Assembly (NCBI GenBank): GCA_019918135.1
Contig: WBZZ01006872.1
Location: 21,001 to 85,000, forward strand
Direction: 5' to 3'
Length of the DNA stretch: 64,000 nucleotides
DNA from: Paulinella micropora
Lineage: Eukaryota > Cercozoa > Imbricatea > Euglyphida > Paulinellidae
Of this stretch, positions 40,801 through 50,971 are shown piece by piece. The translations under genes and the position numbers were made by a program. Numbering within the stretch: position 1 is the stretch's first letter; every line of letters starts with the position of its first letter. The notes under the pieces were generated by a model. It was not told the DNA's origin. It ran no database searches and saw only the letters and a program-made list of their open reading frames with translations.

Positions 40801-41836
40801 GGTTCTCAGTCTTAAGTATGTAAAGGTTCGTAAGTCGCTCGCCCTTTTCATTAAGCAGGTCAGTCTTATAAACAATCTTGTCAGGAAATTCAACAATAAC
40901 GAGATTGTATTTAATGTGGCTAGCAAAAGTTTTAATTTCAGGAATACCGCACACATCCTGAATGACTTTCGCTTCTTCGTGCAACTTAATCGCCATCTCC
41001 TCCTGTATCTTTCGTCCCATCCTTATTACTTTGAATTTTTCGTGTTTTTCTTTTTTTGCTTTTACTACAACAATTGCTCTGGCTAAGCATATGTTGTCTG
41101 TATTATTAATTTGAATTACTCCTTTCTTTTTATATACATCAAGCTTATTAATTATTTGAAGCCTAGTCCCGCCCGTCGGCATTTCAACAGATTTCAAAAC
41201 AAACCTGAACTTATCCATATTTGTTCCCTTTTCGTCTGTATAAAGGCTTTCGTTGCTTTGAAATAATGCTGACAGTCTTTCCAAAACATCGCTGACAGAA
41301 ATCTCGTTAAGTTTTTTCAAACCCGTAGATACTGTGCCATAGTAATCTACAAACTTGATACTTAGACTTACCATATTATTCTGTCTCTGTCGTTTAATAA
41401 AGTCGTTCAGAATTATCTCAATAAACTTTACTACATCTTCCATACTGAATGAAGTAAAGTTGCCAGTAAGCTTAACCCAATACTGACTTTCATTAATGCC
41501 TAGAATGTGCTTCTTTCTGTCGACGTGTTTGATTTCGTAGTTCGCATACCGCATTAGGTCTTTCACTTTTTCTTTTCTTTCTCTCACTTTCTCTTCAAAC
41601 TGAGGAGGTAAGGGTGGTGCTACAGGAATAGCATGATGCTCAAAGTAAACAGCACCTCTTACTCGGTTCAAGTAATTCTGGGCCGTTGTTGTATCCACCT
41701 TATACTTTCTTTTATACCCCTCCGGTATTATGTAAAGCACATCTTGACCCCTGACCCTTTTGATTTCATAATTGATTTTTTGTTCCCTAAATTTGTCCAA
41801 CCTATACTGAATACCACTGTAAGTATGTGTCTCCAT
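37828..41836 (-). pseudogene. Protein-primed family B DNA polymerase, two frameshifts
   Basis: ATG 41836 to TAA 37828, about 1,335 codons in three frames changing near 40640 and 39115. The N-terminal third is a Lys-rich terminal-protein-like/OTU-like region ending in Cys pairs. The middle has zinc-like Cys clusters, exonuclease motifs (IFFDFEATQDTG, ExoI; SRGYDCQFILKWL, ExoII; YCHSDVDILRRG, ExoIII) and palm motif A DICSLYPTVMFYD. The last part has KLCLNSLWVKFGE (motif B) and VLYHDTDSVIHT (motif C, DTD). All catalytic motifs remain. Polinton polymerases copy the element using a protein primer at the ITRs. Confidence 0.9.
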
Positions 41837-41892
41837 TGTTAGTCAGTGTATATATTAGTTAACAAATTTTTTTTGGAAATTAAATAATTATC

Positions 41893-42049
41893 TCAATCGT
41901 CTGCCCCCGCCGGTGTTGTCCGCTCGGTCCTGTGTGCCTCTATATATAGGGGGGCCCCTGTGTTTAGATGAAAATTAGGGCGGGGCGGGCGGGGCTGGCT
42001 GGGCGGACGGGGCGGGCGAGGCCTAAAAAAAATATTATTATTATCATCA
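41893..42049. other. G-rich island in AT-rich element (possible G-quadruplex)
   Basis: Around 41975-42020 the plus strand has repeated GGGCGGGGCGGGCGGGG-type tracts, unlike the surrounding AT-rich DNA. On the minus strand it lies between the zinc-finger gene and the polymerase gene, in the expected promoter/5' leader. Confidence 0.5.
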
Positions 42050-42295
42050 TTATATTGAAATGAGTCCGCAATGACAATTGTATTCACGGTAATGACAGAA
42101 ATTACACCAGTCATCACTGTCTCGTTTTTTATTAATATTTTGCATCATTCTTTCCCATTCTTCTTTTTTCTTCTTTTCTTCTTCTTGTTTTTCAAGAAAC
42201 CTATTGTGTTTTTTTGATTTCAATTGTATTTTCTTTCCTGAAATATCAACATCAGAACCACAATCACATTTGTATCGTCGTTTGTTTTCTGTCAT
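42050..42295 (-). CDS. Small CxCG zinc-finger protein
   Basis: 81 residues, intact, ATG 42295. It starts with RYKCDCGSDVDISGKKIQLK, a CxCG finger with downstream KKH like those of the GIY-YIG gene and the neighbouring right-end gene. A charged helix follows, then a Cys/His-rich end (WCNFCHYREYNCHCG). Probably a DNA- or RNA-binding regulator; its start overlaps the end of the upstream gene. Confidence 0.55.
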   Translation of the reverse strand: MTENKRRYKCDCGSDVDISGKKIQLKSKKHNRFLEKQEEEKKKKEEWERMMQNINKKRDSDDWCNFCHYREYNCHCGLISI

Positions 42296-42742
42296 CGTGT
42301 GTCTCTTGTTTGTTTCCCTGTGTATCCTTATATATTACCCCTTCCTTTTGTTTAGAAGAAATTTTTTCTGTGTGTATGTTTGATTTCATATGTCTTGCTT
42401 TGCTACTTCTATTTATTTCAACTCCGCATTCACACTTAAATGTTTTCTTCTTCCAATTCCTTTTCTTTTCTTTTTTGATTTCTTTTGTTTCCTTATCATA
42501 ATTAACTTTCCATTCATCATACTTTGGTTTTACTTTTTCCTCGTGGTATTTTTTGCTTCTTCCATTGCTTGTTCTTGTGTTCTTCGTTTTCCAATAGTAA
42601 AACTCTTAAACATCGTTTTACCTCCTTCTCTCCATTGTACTTTTACCATCGGTCTCTTTTCATTATTCTTTATCATAATACATCCTTTTGAAATTGTAAA
42701 CCTGCGGCTTGTCGCAGTTTTTTGTGTGTCCTCGTTTGTCAT
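42264..42742 (-). pseudogene. AP2-like plus CxCG zinc-finger protein, frameshifted
   Basis: ATG 42742. The N-terminal ~65 residues (PMVKVQWREGGKTMFKSFTI then GKRRTQEQAMEEAK) resemble an AP2-type DNA-binding domain. A one-base shift near 42545 leads to KYHEEKVKPKYDEWKVNYDK and a second finger FKCECGVEINRSSKARHMKS, ending at TGA 42264. AP2-like domains occur in homing and virus-like elements. This is the gene nearest the right ITR and may regulate element expression. Confidence 0.5.
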
Positions 42743-42795
42743 CCTGTATGTGTCTATATTTTTATGACTTTAATTTAAAATACTAATTTATTTGT

Positions 42796-42894
42796 CCGTT
42801 GCCATTTTGTCCCGGCGGGGCCGGCCGGTGTGTGTCTCTAGGGGGCGGGTGGTATGTCTTGAAAAAGTGTGCCGAAGTGGCCCCCTATACTACT
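42796..42894. repeat. Right inverted terminal repeat of the Polinton (99 bp)
   Basis: Exact reverse complement of 21366-21464. Ends CCCCCTATACTACT, followed at once by the CAAGGT target duplication. Confidence 0.95.
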
Positions 42895-42900
42895 CAAGGT
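42895..42900. other. Target site duplication, right copy (CAAGGT)
   Basis: Matches 21360-21365. Confidence 0.9.
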
Positions 42901-43811
42901 ATGTTCAAGGCTCGTAGCAGTCGCACCACCGCGCGCATCGTCTTTCCAAACCAGAAAGGCGCTGTGCAGAAGCCATAGAGTAGTGTGGTGTTCTGGTACG
43001 TCTTGCCGTTGTGTCGGAACGACGAGTAAGGTCTGCTTTGTATTGAAACGGGTATTGAGTAGAAAGCCCGCTTGAGGTCCACCACGAACAGCTTTGTGCC
43101 CGCGTCTCCGTCCAGCACCATTTGTATGTCCTTTTCTAAAGTCTCCATGGTGAATGGAGCTTTTGCTTGGAACGAGTTACTGAAATGTTTGTCGGTGCAG
43201 AGCTTTGTTTTCTTAATCCCTGCCGGGTCCGCGAGCACTTGTAGTGGTTCGATCATGATGCAGTCATCTTCGTTTACTTCCACTGCGTCCCCCCGCGCGA
43301 CCATATCGTTGATTTGTTCGTTGACAAATGCCAGGTGCTCAAAATATGACGGATGATTTACAAAATCTGTGGCAGGCGGCGTGCGTTCGAATGTCAGCTC
43401 GACCCCATACGCTAGCCACGACAGTACAACGGGGTCGGTCCCAAGCGCTTTCCAGTATCCGAGCTTTGCCTTGATAGCGTGTGCCGGGTCCGTGGAGTCA
43501 GCACATGGGTTGCGACTGTTAAAATTTTCACCCAAGGTCTTGAGCCGTTCATGTGTTTGCTCCAAAGTGAAAGATGCATAGCTTTGGACGTCGACTGTAG
43601 GTGATCGAAGGAGTTCAGTCACATATGAGATTTCCTCCTGTGGTATCGTTTGTCGCGACGGACAGAAGTATGCTAGATGTCTGGTCTTTTTGCACCAAAC
43701 GCACTGCATGATCCCCGCATAGTCTTTGAATGTTTTTGATTTCGGCGCAGTTTTCGGCAGAAAATCTGAGATCTTGCCGACCAGTTTTGGGCGTGAATGT
43801 CTGCCAGTCAC
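42901..43811 (-). pseudogene. DIRS family 1 pol, N-terminal part (zinc knuckle, RT motifs A and B)
   Basis: Open from about 43811 (GTG or an upstream start) to the Polinton insertion. Near the N-terminus is a CCHC knuckle (MQCVWCKKTRHLAYFCP). RT follows: LFVVDLKRAFYSIPV (motif A), LLYGFCTAPFWFGKTMRAVV (motif B), ending LLRALNIP at the insertion site. Motif C continues at 21359. The gene was intact here when the Polinton landed or shortly before. Confidence 0.8.
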
Positions 43812-44157
43812 AGTAAGAGATAATGATTTTAATACTAAAAAGTGACTGAGTTGGTGTTGGGGAAGTGGTAATGCAGTATTAAACTTTGGCTTGTTCGTTG
43901 CACTTTTGATTTACTTTCCGGCGTGTTGCAATCGTTGTTTGGCTAGTCATATTTAAACCGGTGGCGTGTTGCCGTGCGAGTCCGACCGTATAATATATTT
44001 CGAAATACACATGAAGAAGAGTAAGAGTAACATATATTTAATGCATATGTACTGTTTTCTGTTGCGGGTGCATGTGACTCAAACTCGACGACGTTTGCAA
44101 GTATCGCTAGTGCAGATGTGCAAGACGTATGTGTGTTCGTGAGTTGTGATTGAGTGT

Positions 44158-45446
44158 TCAGTTGGTAGTGCGCTGAGGGCGTTGATGTGGGCTCAGTGTC
44201 CAACAGCTTTCTACGGTGTGCCCGCGCTTGTGGCAATGGGTGCAGGATACATGTGTGCGAGCACTAGATGGTATGTATGGTGGGGGCACTGTTGGGCTGA
44301 CGGTTATGTACCCTGTCGGGTTTTGTAGTTGATGTAGCGGGATCGCGTATTGAATTGGCGGCTGCGGCCCGGTTGGTGGGACTGTGTAGCCAGGGACGCC
44401 TTGCCACGCCAGCGTTGGTACCGTCGCAGTGCCCTGGTGTGCTGCGGTGTCGCCGGTAGCCGCGCCGTTGGGATTGCCTCGCTGTGGGCAGTCCTTGGCC
44501 CAGTGTTGCGGAGAGTAGCATATACGGCACAACCCCTTGCCTTGGCTGCCGTAGGGGTGCGCGGCGCTCTTCGAAGTGTGTGCCCTGATAGGTTCGCAGT
44601 AGGCGGCGATGTCCCCCGCGATCCGCAGCCGCTTTGCTGCCTGCAGGAACTTTTGCTCTGCGTCTTCCGCGGAGAGAGGCGTCGGCCCACCCATGTCCAT
44701 TGCCAGGGTAGCCAGTGCGGAGCCATTGCGTTTGCATCCGTCAGCCGCTCTTGCTCACTCTTGTACACATTACTCTCCAGTACCGCCATGATGATTTTCC
44801 CACCTTGGAAGTAACGTCGGTGCACGGGCTTCTCGATGAGCTTGGCGTCACGTTGCCCCGTCTCTTGCTTTGCTTGGTGGATCATGGCGTTGACTTGCTC
44901 GGATAGGCGGTTGGTCTGGTCGAAGAAGGTAGAGTTGATCCCTGCCTGCAGTAGCCGCACCACCTTTCCCAAGTCGTCGCTCGTAAGTGGGCGTGCCTTC
45001 GGGGGATTCGATGGAGAAGTGTTGATGTGGCCCCCGAGACTACCCAGGCCCGCTGCTCGTAGTGCGTCTTGCTGTTGTTGTCATGTCGGTGCCAAAGCCC
45101 CGCCGATGAATGACGATGATGATGATGCTGGTGACGGTGCGTGAGTGTTACCAGTGTTGCTGCTGCTGCTGCTGCTGTTGGCTGCGCTCCCGAGAGGTTG
45201 GTCATTGCTGGCACCGGTGCCTGTCGCTGCGGTATGGCTGGTCGTAGATGCAGAGCTGCCAGAAACACTCGCACTGCCTCCAGCCGCGCTGTGGTCTCCT
45301 CCTCCTTGGTAGTCGTGGTCGTCGTCGCTAGCATATTCCTCGGCGCGTCTCTTCTTTGCTGAAGGCTCCTTGACTCGCTTGGGCTTCTCGCTTGACATGG
45401 ATTTCTTGCCTTTCCTAAAACCCAAACTAAAAGCACTTTTGTACAA
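44158..45446 (-). pseudogene. DIRS family 1 gag with two zinc knuckles
   Basis: From ATG 45446 a basic then Ser/Thr/Gly-rich N-terminus runs to an in-frame TGA at 45081-45083. The same frame continues through the capsid-like region (RLLQAGINSTFFDQTNRLSE, KLIEKPVHRRYFQGGKIIMA). A frame change near 44725 leads to a tail with CCHC knuckles LCRICYSPQHWAKDC and SCTHCHKRGHTVESC, ending at TGA 44158. Zinc knuckles bind the element RNA in the particle. Confidence 0.7.
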
Positions 45447-45876
45447 AACAAAAAATGCAAATCTGAGGGGGACAGGATTGTTGTTCTAATTTTCAAATTT
45501 TCGAGCGAGAACAATAGTTCCAGCTTCTTTATTTGCGCAGAGAAACTCTGCAAGTGAACTCAATCGATTGTCACTACCGGCCCACTCTGTCTGATATGGT
45601 TATTTGTGAAATGACGCTTTTTCCGTGAACTTGACCATAGACACAGTCATTTTTCATATTTCAACGGACGGTTACGGACCTTTTTTAGGACTTCTACTTA
45701 GTGACCTTTTCTACATCTTGGGTCTTTTTGTGTCTTTCTTTGTTGAGCAGCCTTTTTCATTATTGATAACAAATTGTCAGTGATTAGTTTGTGATACACA
45801 TTGGCTTTTTGTGAGTCTCTATTTGTCACAAACATGCTTGTGCCTTTGGGTTTGTTCCTTTGTGTCTGCTTCATTT

Positions 45877-46180
45877 TCTTGCTTTTCACAAAGCTCTCAT
45901 TCAAGCGTCTGTGTCCTCACAGGTACTCTTTTTCTTGCTTTTCACAAAGCTCTCATTCAAGCGTCTGTCTCCTCACAGGTGGCAGTGCACCCGCTTGAAA
46001 ATTTTTCTTTCCCACCCTTTCTTTTTACCCTCCCTTTTGGCTTTTTACTTTTTCACTTTGAACTTTTTGGACCTTGTTCCAGTATTAACGTTGGACTTTT
46101 CAAGTGCTGTATCCTTTTATTAAACTTCTTTTCTTGCTTTTCACAAAGCTGTCATTCAAGCGTCTGTCTCCTCACAGGTG
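45877..46180 (+). repeat. Three short direct repeats in the 5' region
   Basis: TTGCTTTTCACAAAGCTCTC then ATTCAAGCGTCTGT...CTCACAGGT occurs near 45880, 45930 and (with CTGTC) 46135. A ~95-base block near 46027-46125 (GGACTTTTCAAGTGCTGTAT) recurs in the 3' region at 50181-50265. This is the split-direct-repeat layout of Ngaro/DIRS elements. Confidence 0.7.
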
Positions 46181-46219
46181 GCAGTACACGCGCTTGAAAT
46201 TTTTCTTTTTTTTCTTATT

Positions 46220-47104
46220 ATGGCCTCGTCCAACTCATCTGAAGCTATTCTAAGTCTGCGCAACGCAAGAGTCACCGCCTAAATGAGAAGAAGAAAAAGA
46301 AGGCAAATCGTTCGAGCGAGGAGGCTGCTTCCCGACCCTCTGATGACCTCGAGGAAGAGGAAGAGGACGGTGACCGAGAAGAGCAACCTGACCAGGACCA
46401 ACAAGCTGACGAGTTGCCTGCGCGTCTGTAAAATTTGGGCCCCAACCAAGGTGATGGTGGACAGGATGATAGCGCTGCTGCCACAGGTCGTGATGGCAAA
46501 TTACTGCGTGACTTGAACATGCGTAATCTACGTGATCTGGGTGACAGTGAGAACCCTAGCTCCTCCTCGCCCTCTTCTGGTGGAAGACGTCGTCAGGGTA
46601 AGAGAGGAAAAGAGATTTATTCTGACAGAGAAGCGTTAGCTACCGTCGAGGATGCCAGAAGCTACACTGGTGACCTCCGTGGCTATGTGATGCTTATGGC
46701 AAAGAAAGGCAATGCATGGTTCAAGCGGAATCATGCTGAAATGCGCGATTGGGGCACCATTCTATAACTGATGCGAAAGCGTGTGGATTTTTCCGACAGT
46801 GATGAGGCATACCGTTTCGCTGAAAGGCGTTTCGTGGCATTAGCTGCCGCCGAGGCTTTTCAGAACAATAAGACCATCGATATCAGCATGGGCCCCCCAT
46901 TGAGGAATGCATGCTGGATCGCCGCAAGGTTTCCCTACTCTACAGAGAGCTGAATCAGCGCCACCGCTTCGCAGATCGTGTCGATACGTGGCGTCGCAAG
47001 AATATCAACACTTCTAAAAAGTTCAACAACAACAACAATGCAACCAAGCGTAACGCTGCTACCTGCAAGTCCGCTGGCGCCCGGGATGGCGCGGGTCGCG
47101 CATG
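46220..47104 (+). pseudogene. Family 2 gag, copy A, broken
   Basis: ATG 46220 opens 20 codons (MASSNSSEAILSLRNARVTA) before a stop. The main frame is shifted and has a Lys/Glu-rich segment, an in-frame TAA at 46429-46431, NLGPNQGDGG and DLRGYVMLMAKKGNAWF, then a second TAA at 46765-46767, MRKRVDFSDSDEAYRFAERR, and a further shift to LLYRELNQRHRFADRVDTWR. The same breaks occur in copy B, so they were already in the source element. Confidence 0.6.
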
Positions 47105-47365
47105 AGTCAGCGAAGCGCTCCCGGAAGTGATCTGATACGGCCCTTACCAAGACTAACGAGATCGCTTTCGGCTTCACGTAGAAGCCAACAACGGGCGTCC
47201 TTCAGGCTTCGCGTCTTCAACGTTTGCATGTCTATCACCGTAGCGTTGAATGTGCTGTTGGTTCCCAGCTTCTTTCCCTCTTCCTTCTGGCTTGCTTTCC
47301 GTAAGCCAGTAACAGCAGAACATCTTCGAACCCACTGATTTCTACTCCGTGTCAGCCGCGACTTC

Positions 47366-50160
47366 GTGTCTGCGGCTACTTCTGATATGTCTTTTTCTTC
47401 GTTTCCTTTGTATTTAAGTGTTTTTTCAACTTCCTCCAACTCGTTCCTGTTCAATGTGTCTCCTACGTCTGCTTATCATTATGGTGGTGGCTCCTACTGT
47501 GTGCCGCCTGTTACTGCTCCAGATCCTGCCGAGCTTGTTGCTGACCGCGTCCGTTTTCCTTCTCGTGGCGCTTTCGTTGATCTACTAGCTGGCTTCACTT
47601 CTGATGTGGCATTTATGTATGGTACGCGTGCTCGAGTTCTCAACCTTGACCATCCCGTCTTCACTGGACGTGCTTCTCTGCCTTACGCTAAGTTTCCTGC
47701 CTATGTGGGCGGCTCGAAGCATCAATATCTCAGGGTTGTGCAGCTCCTACTTAGGGCAGGTATGATCTCTCTACTACCTCCCTCACATGTATTTGCGGTC
47801 AACGGTGTCTTTACGGTGCCGCGCTCCGATGGAATCCTTCGCTTCATCATGGATGCCAGGAACACCAACGAGCTGTTTTTACCTCCCATGGATCCTAACC
47901 TCCCTGGGCCCGACTGCATTGCTCAGCTTGACCTACGACCATCTGATGAGGTCTGGGCTGCTACGTCAGACATCTCTAACTTTTACGACTGCTTCTTGCT
48001 CCCGGAGTGGATGCTGCCGTTTATGGCTCTGCCGTCGGTCTTTATCGCCGGTATAGGGCTTGTTCACCCGTGTATGAGGTGCTTACCTCAAGGGTTTTCT
48101 CATGCTGTGTTTCTCGCACAGTCGTACCATCGCAACCTGTTTTCTCTGCACCTTCCTCAGTTTGCAAGCGGGGTGCTCACTCGTTCGTCTGACATGCTCT
48201 TGAATCGGGTTCGCTTGCTTATCTACATCGATGACGTTACCTTCTTGGGTCTATCTGCGGGGGCAGTCAACTTTGTTCTGGTTGCATACGAGTACGTCCT
48301 GGATATGGTTGGCCTGTCTCGGGCTGTAGAGAAGAGACAGTGTGCTAGCCAGAGCACCAAGACATTGGGTCATCGGCTTGTCAAGAGAAGGATTGGCGTG
48401 CCTGTCGCTGCACTTCGGGCTCTTCAACTGCGCACGGCCCAGATGCTGGCTCCTGACAGTGATGGTGAAGTCAAGGTTTCGCCTAGAGACATCGCTCGGC
48501 TCCTCGGCAGCTGGATCTGGTGTTGCCTGGTCAGAAGGCCACTCCTTGTCGTATTCTTTACTGTTTATCACTTTCTCGGCCGGTACAGCCACTCTACGTT
48601 TCCTGTACTAGTACCCTGGTCTGTCATCAGGGAGTTTGAGACTGTCTCGGCCCTGGCCCCTCTTATGTTTGCTGATCTTTCTCCGCCAGACTTTCCTCGC
48701 ATTTTGGCTGCTGACGCTTCTTCGTCTGGGATGGGAGTGGTCGTGTCGCCTCCTGTTTCGTGCTCGTTTCTCCGATTTCTTCCCCCAGTCGCTGACCTTG
48801 TTCGGTCCTTACCGTGGATGACCATCATCTCTTTTCGCTGGGTTTTTAGTGCTCATATCAACGCGTTGGAAATGTATGCCTCCAGTGCAGCGGTCTGATG
48901 GGCGGCCTCGCACCCCGCTCAGTGCTTCCGGCTGACTCTTCTCACCGACTCTGAGGTCGTGCTTCATTCTTTAAGGAAGGGTAGGACCTCCTCGTGGCGC
49001 ATACGCCCCCTATGCCAAGACTTTCGATCTCGCTTCTTTCTCACAGCATCAAACTTCGTATATGGTATGTACATACTTCTCTGAACCCCGCTGATGGTCC
49101 GTCCCGCTTTTAGCTGTGGCCGTGCAGTTAGTACACGAGATCGTTCTTTCTTAGCTTCGTTCGCCTACCAAAATTCTACGCACCGCCGCTACGCACGTTC
49201 GGTGAGCTGTTTTCTCATCTGGGCCCTTAAAGAGTTCCCTGATATACTTTCTTTTCGTGATTTGGATGCTGCTCTCTCCCTGTTTTCCCATGAGGAGTAT
49301 TTGCGTCGAGGGGGCTCCGGGTCCGGCTACTCTGCGATGCATGCGTGTCTCTACGGCCTCATTGTGTATTCGCCGGAGCTTTGCACCTACTTGCCACGTG
49401 CTCGTGCTGACTTGCGCGGCTGGAGTAAGCATCACCCCCCTACCCCGTGGCCGCCCCTTAACTTACCGCTGACAAGACTTATCGCTGTCTACCTTATGTC
49501 ACGTGGCTACATTGACTGCGCGGTAGCCGTCATCTTGGCTTTCGAAGGCTATCTTCGTATTTCGGAGGTCGTGGGGCTAAAGGTAGCAGATGTAGCTGAA
49601 GTGACTGACGCCCGATTGGGGGGTGATCTTCCCCATGTCAACCTTCGTCTCGCCCTTACCAAGACTGGCCGTGACCAGTTTGTCGCGGTTCGCTGCCCCA
49701 TTGTTCGCGACTGGCTCAGAGTTCAACTTTCACAGTACAGCGCGGACCAGCACAATCACTCTAGATCTTTCCTTTCTCAGTTAGCCGCTTGAGGAATACG
49801 TTCTCCTCAGCGCTTGTAGCTTTGGGTCTCAACCGAGACAATGATATTACGCGGGCTCCGTACGTCTTCCACAGCCTCCGACATGGTCGCGCCACTTTGG
49901 GTATCCTGCGTGGAGATGGCATCGAGAACGTCATGTTGGAGGGTCGCTGGGTGTCAAACGCTTCTGCAAGACGGTACATTCAGCAAGGGCGCGCAGCACT
50001 GCTAAATCGAGCCTTGCATCCGGATACTTTAGCTATGGCCTCTTTTGTCAGCGACCATTTCAACCTCGCTATGCGCAGGGCTGCACGTAGGTACCACCAA
50101 CAGGGCGATCGGCGTACGCCTGCTCGGATTCAGACTATATTACATTCACTTCCGCAGTGA
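47366..50160 (+). pseudogene. Family 2 pol (RT, RNase H, tyrosine recombinase), copy A
   Basis: One frame from about 47366 to 49792 is broken only by TGA at 48896-48898 and 49082-49084. RT: DGILRFIMDARNTNELF, TSDISNFYDCFLLPEWM (motif A), RCLPQGFSHAVFLAQ (motif B), IYIDDVTFLG (motif C). RNase H: RILAADASSSGMGVVVS, HINALEMYASSAAV, then past the TGA LLTDSEVVLHSLRKGR. Recombinase: LRISEVVGLKVADV (Arg box), KTGRDQF; a one-base shift at 49790 leads to VFHSLRHGRATLG (HxxR), GRWVSNASARRYIQQG (Trp and nucleophile Tyr), stop 50160. The shift and stops are shared with copy B. The start codon is uncertain. Confidence 0.85.
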
Positions 50161-50180
50161 CAAGCTAGTTGTGGTTTTTG

Positions 50181-50265
50181 CTTTTTACTTTTTCACTTTG
50201 AACTTTTTGGACCTTGTCTCAGTATTAACGTTGGACTTTTCAAGTGCTGTATCCTTTTATTAAAC
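50181..50265 (+). repeat. 3' copy of the split direct repeat
   Basis: Begins GCTTTTTACTTTTTCACTTT and matches 46030-46127 apart from two bases, but continues differently (AAACAAAAGCTC rather than AAACTTCTTTTC). Same arrangement after copy B at 63389-63473. Confidence 0.75.
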
Positions 50266-50971
50266 AAAAGCTCTGATGTTAAGTTTGGTACTTTGACTTT
50301 AAGTGGACTATACTGTGCTCGCACTTTTTGTCTACTCGGGGGCAAAGAAACTAAGCAGCGCATTTTTTGTTTTTCCTTGAACTCGACCATAGATACAGTC
50401 ATTTTTTATATTTCAACGGACGGTTACGGACCTTTTTTAGGACTTCTACTTAGTGACCTTTTCTACATCTTGGGTCTTTTTGTGTCTTTCTTTGTTGAGC
50501 AGCCTTTTTCATTATTGATAACAAATTGTCAGTGATTAGTTTGTGATACACATTGGCTTTTTGTGAGTCTCTATTTGTCACAAACATGCTTGTGCCTTTG
50601 GGTTTGTTCCTTTGTGTCTGCTTCATTTTCTTGCTTTTCACAAAGCTCTCATTCAAGCGTCTGTGTCCTCACAGGTACTCTTTTTCTTGCTTTTCACAAA
50701 GCTCTCATTCAAGCGTCTGTCTCCTCACAGGTGGCAGTGCACCCGCTTGAAAATTTTTCTTTCCCACCCTTTCTTTTTACCCTCCCTTTTGGCTTTTTAC
50801 TTTTTCACTTTGAACTTTTTGGACCTTGTTCCAGTATTAACGTTGGACTTTTCAAGTGCTGTATCCTTTTATTAAACTTCTTTTCTTGCTTTTCACAAAG
50901 CTGTCATTCAAGCGTCTGTCTCCTCACAGGTGGCAGTACACGCGCTTGAAATTTTTCTTTTTTTTCTTATT

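Larger units (their letters stand above)
21366..42894. mobile_element. Complete Polinton/Maverick-type element, 21,529 bp
   Basis: Bounded by identical 99-bp ITRs and a 6-bp target duplication. It carries the diagnostic set: rve integrase, FtsK/HerA-type packaging ATPase, Ulp1/adenain-like protease, penton-like minor capsid, double-jelly-roll-type major capsid, and protein-primed type B DNA polymerase. Extra genes include a tail fibre with S74 chaperone, lipase, GIY-YIG nuclease and zinc-finger proteins. Interior DNA is AT-rich while the ITRs are GC-rich. Most long genes contain a frameshift or nonsense codon, so this copy is probably dead although structurally whole. Confidence 0.95.
19164..45446 (-). 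mobile_element. DIRS-type retrotransposon, family 1 (split by the Polinton)
   Basis: On the minus strand: gag with two zinc knuckles (45446-44158), then pol with RT, RNase H and a tyrosine recombinase ending near 19164. The RT is cut at 42901/21359 by the 21.5-kb Polinton. Without that insert the element is about 4.7 kb. A tyrosine recombinase instead of an integrase, with no LTRs seen, places it with the DIRS/Ngaro/PAT group. I could not define its terminal repeats. Confidence 0.8.
45620..50371 (+). mobile_element. DIRS-type retrotransposon, family 2, copy A
   Basis: A 4,752-bp unit: 5' region with short internal repeats, gag, a pol frame with RT, RNase H and tyrosine recombinase, and a 3' region. 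The next copy starts directly at 50372 with the same 5' sequence (offset 4,752), and a third head begins at 63580. Copies A and B differ at only scattered bases, so the array is young. Confidence 0.85.

Noticed and set aside
45003-45049. Another Polinton terminus (GTGGCCCCCGAGACTACC)
   Set aside because: Only a partial match to the ITR tip, and it lies inside the continuous gag frame of the DIRS element, so it is coding sequence.
47107-47454. Minus-strand ORFs over the DIRS gag-pol junction (also 59647-59994 plus)
   Set aside because: Exact antisense of the element in both copies; present only because the sequence is repeated and inverted.
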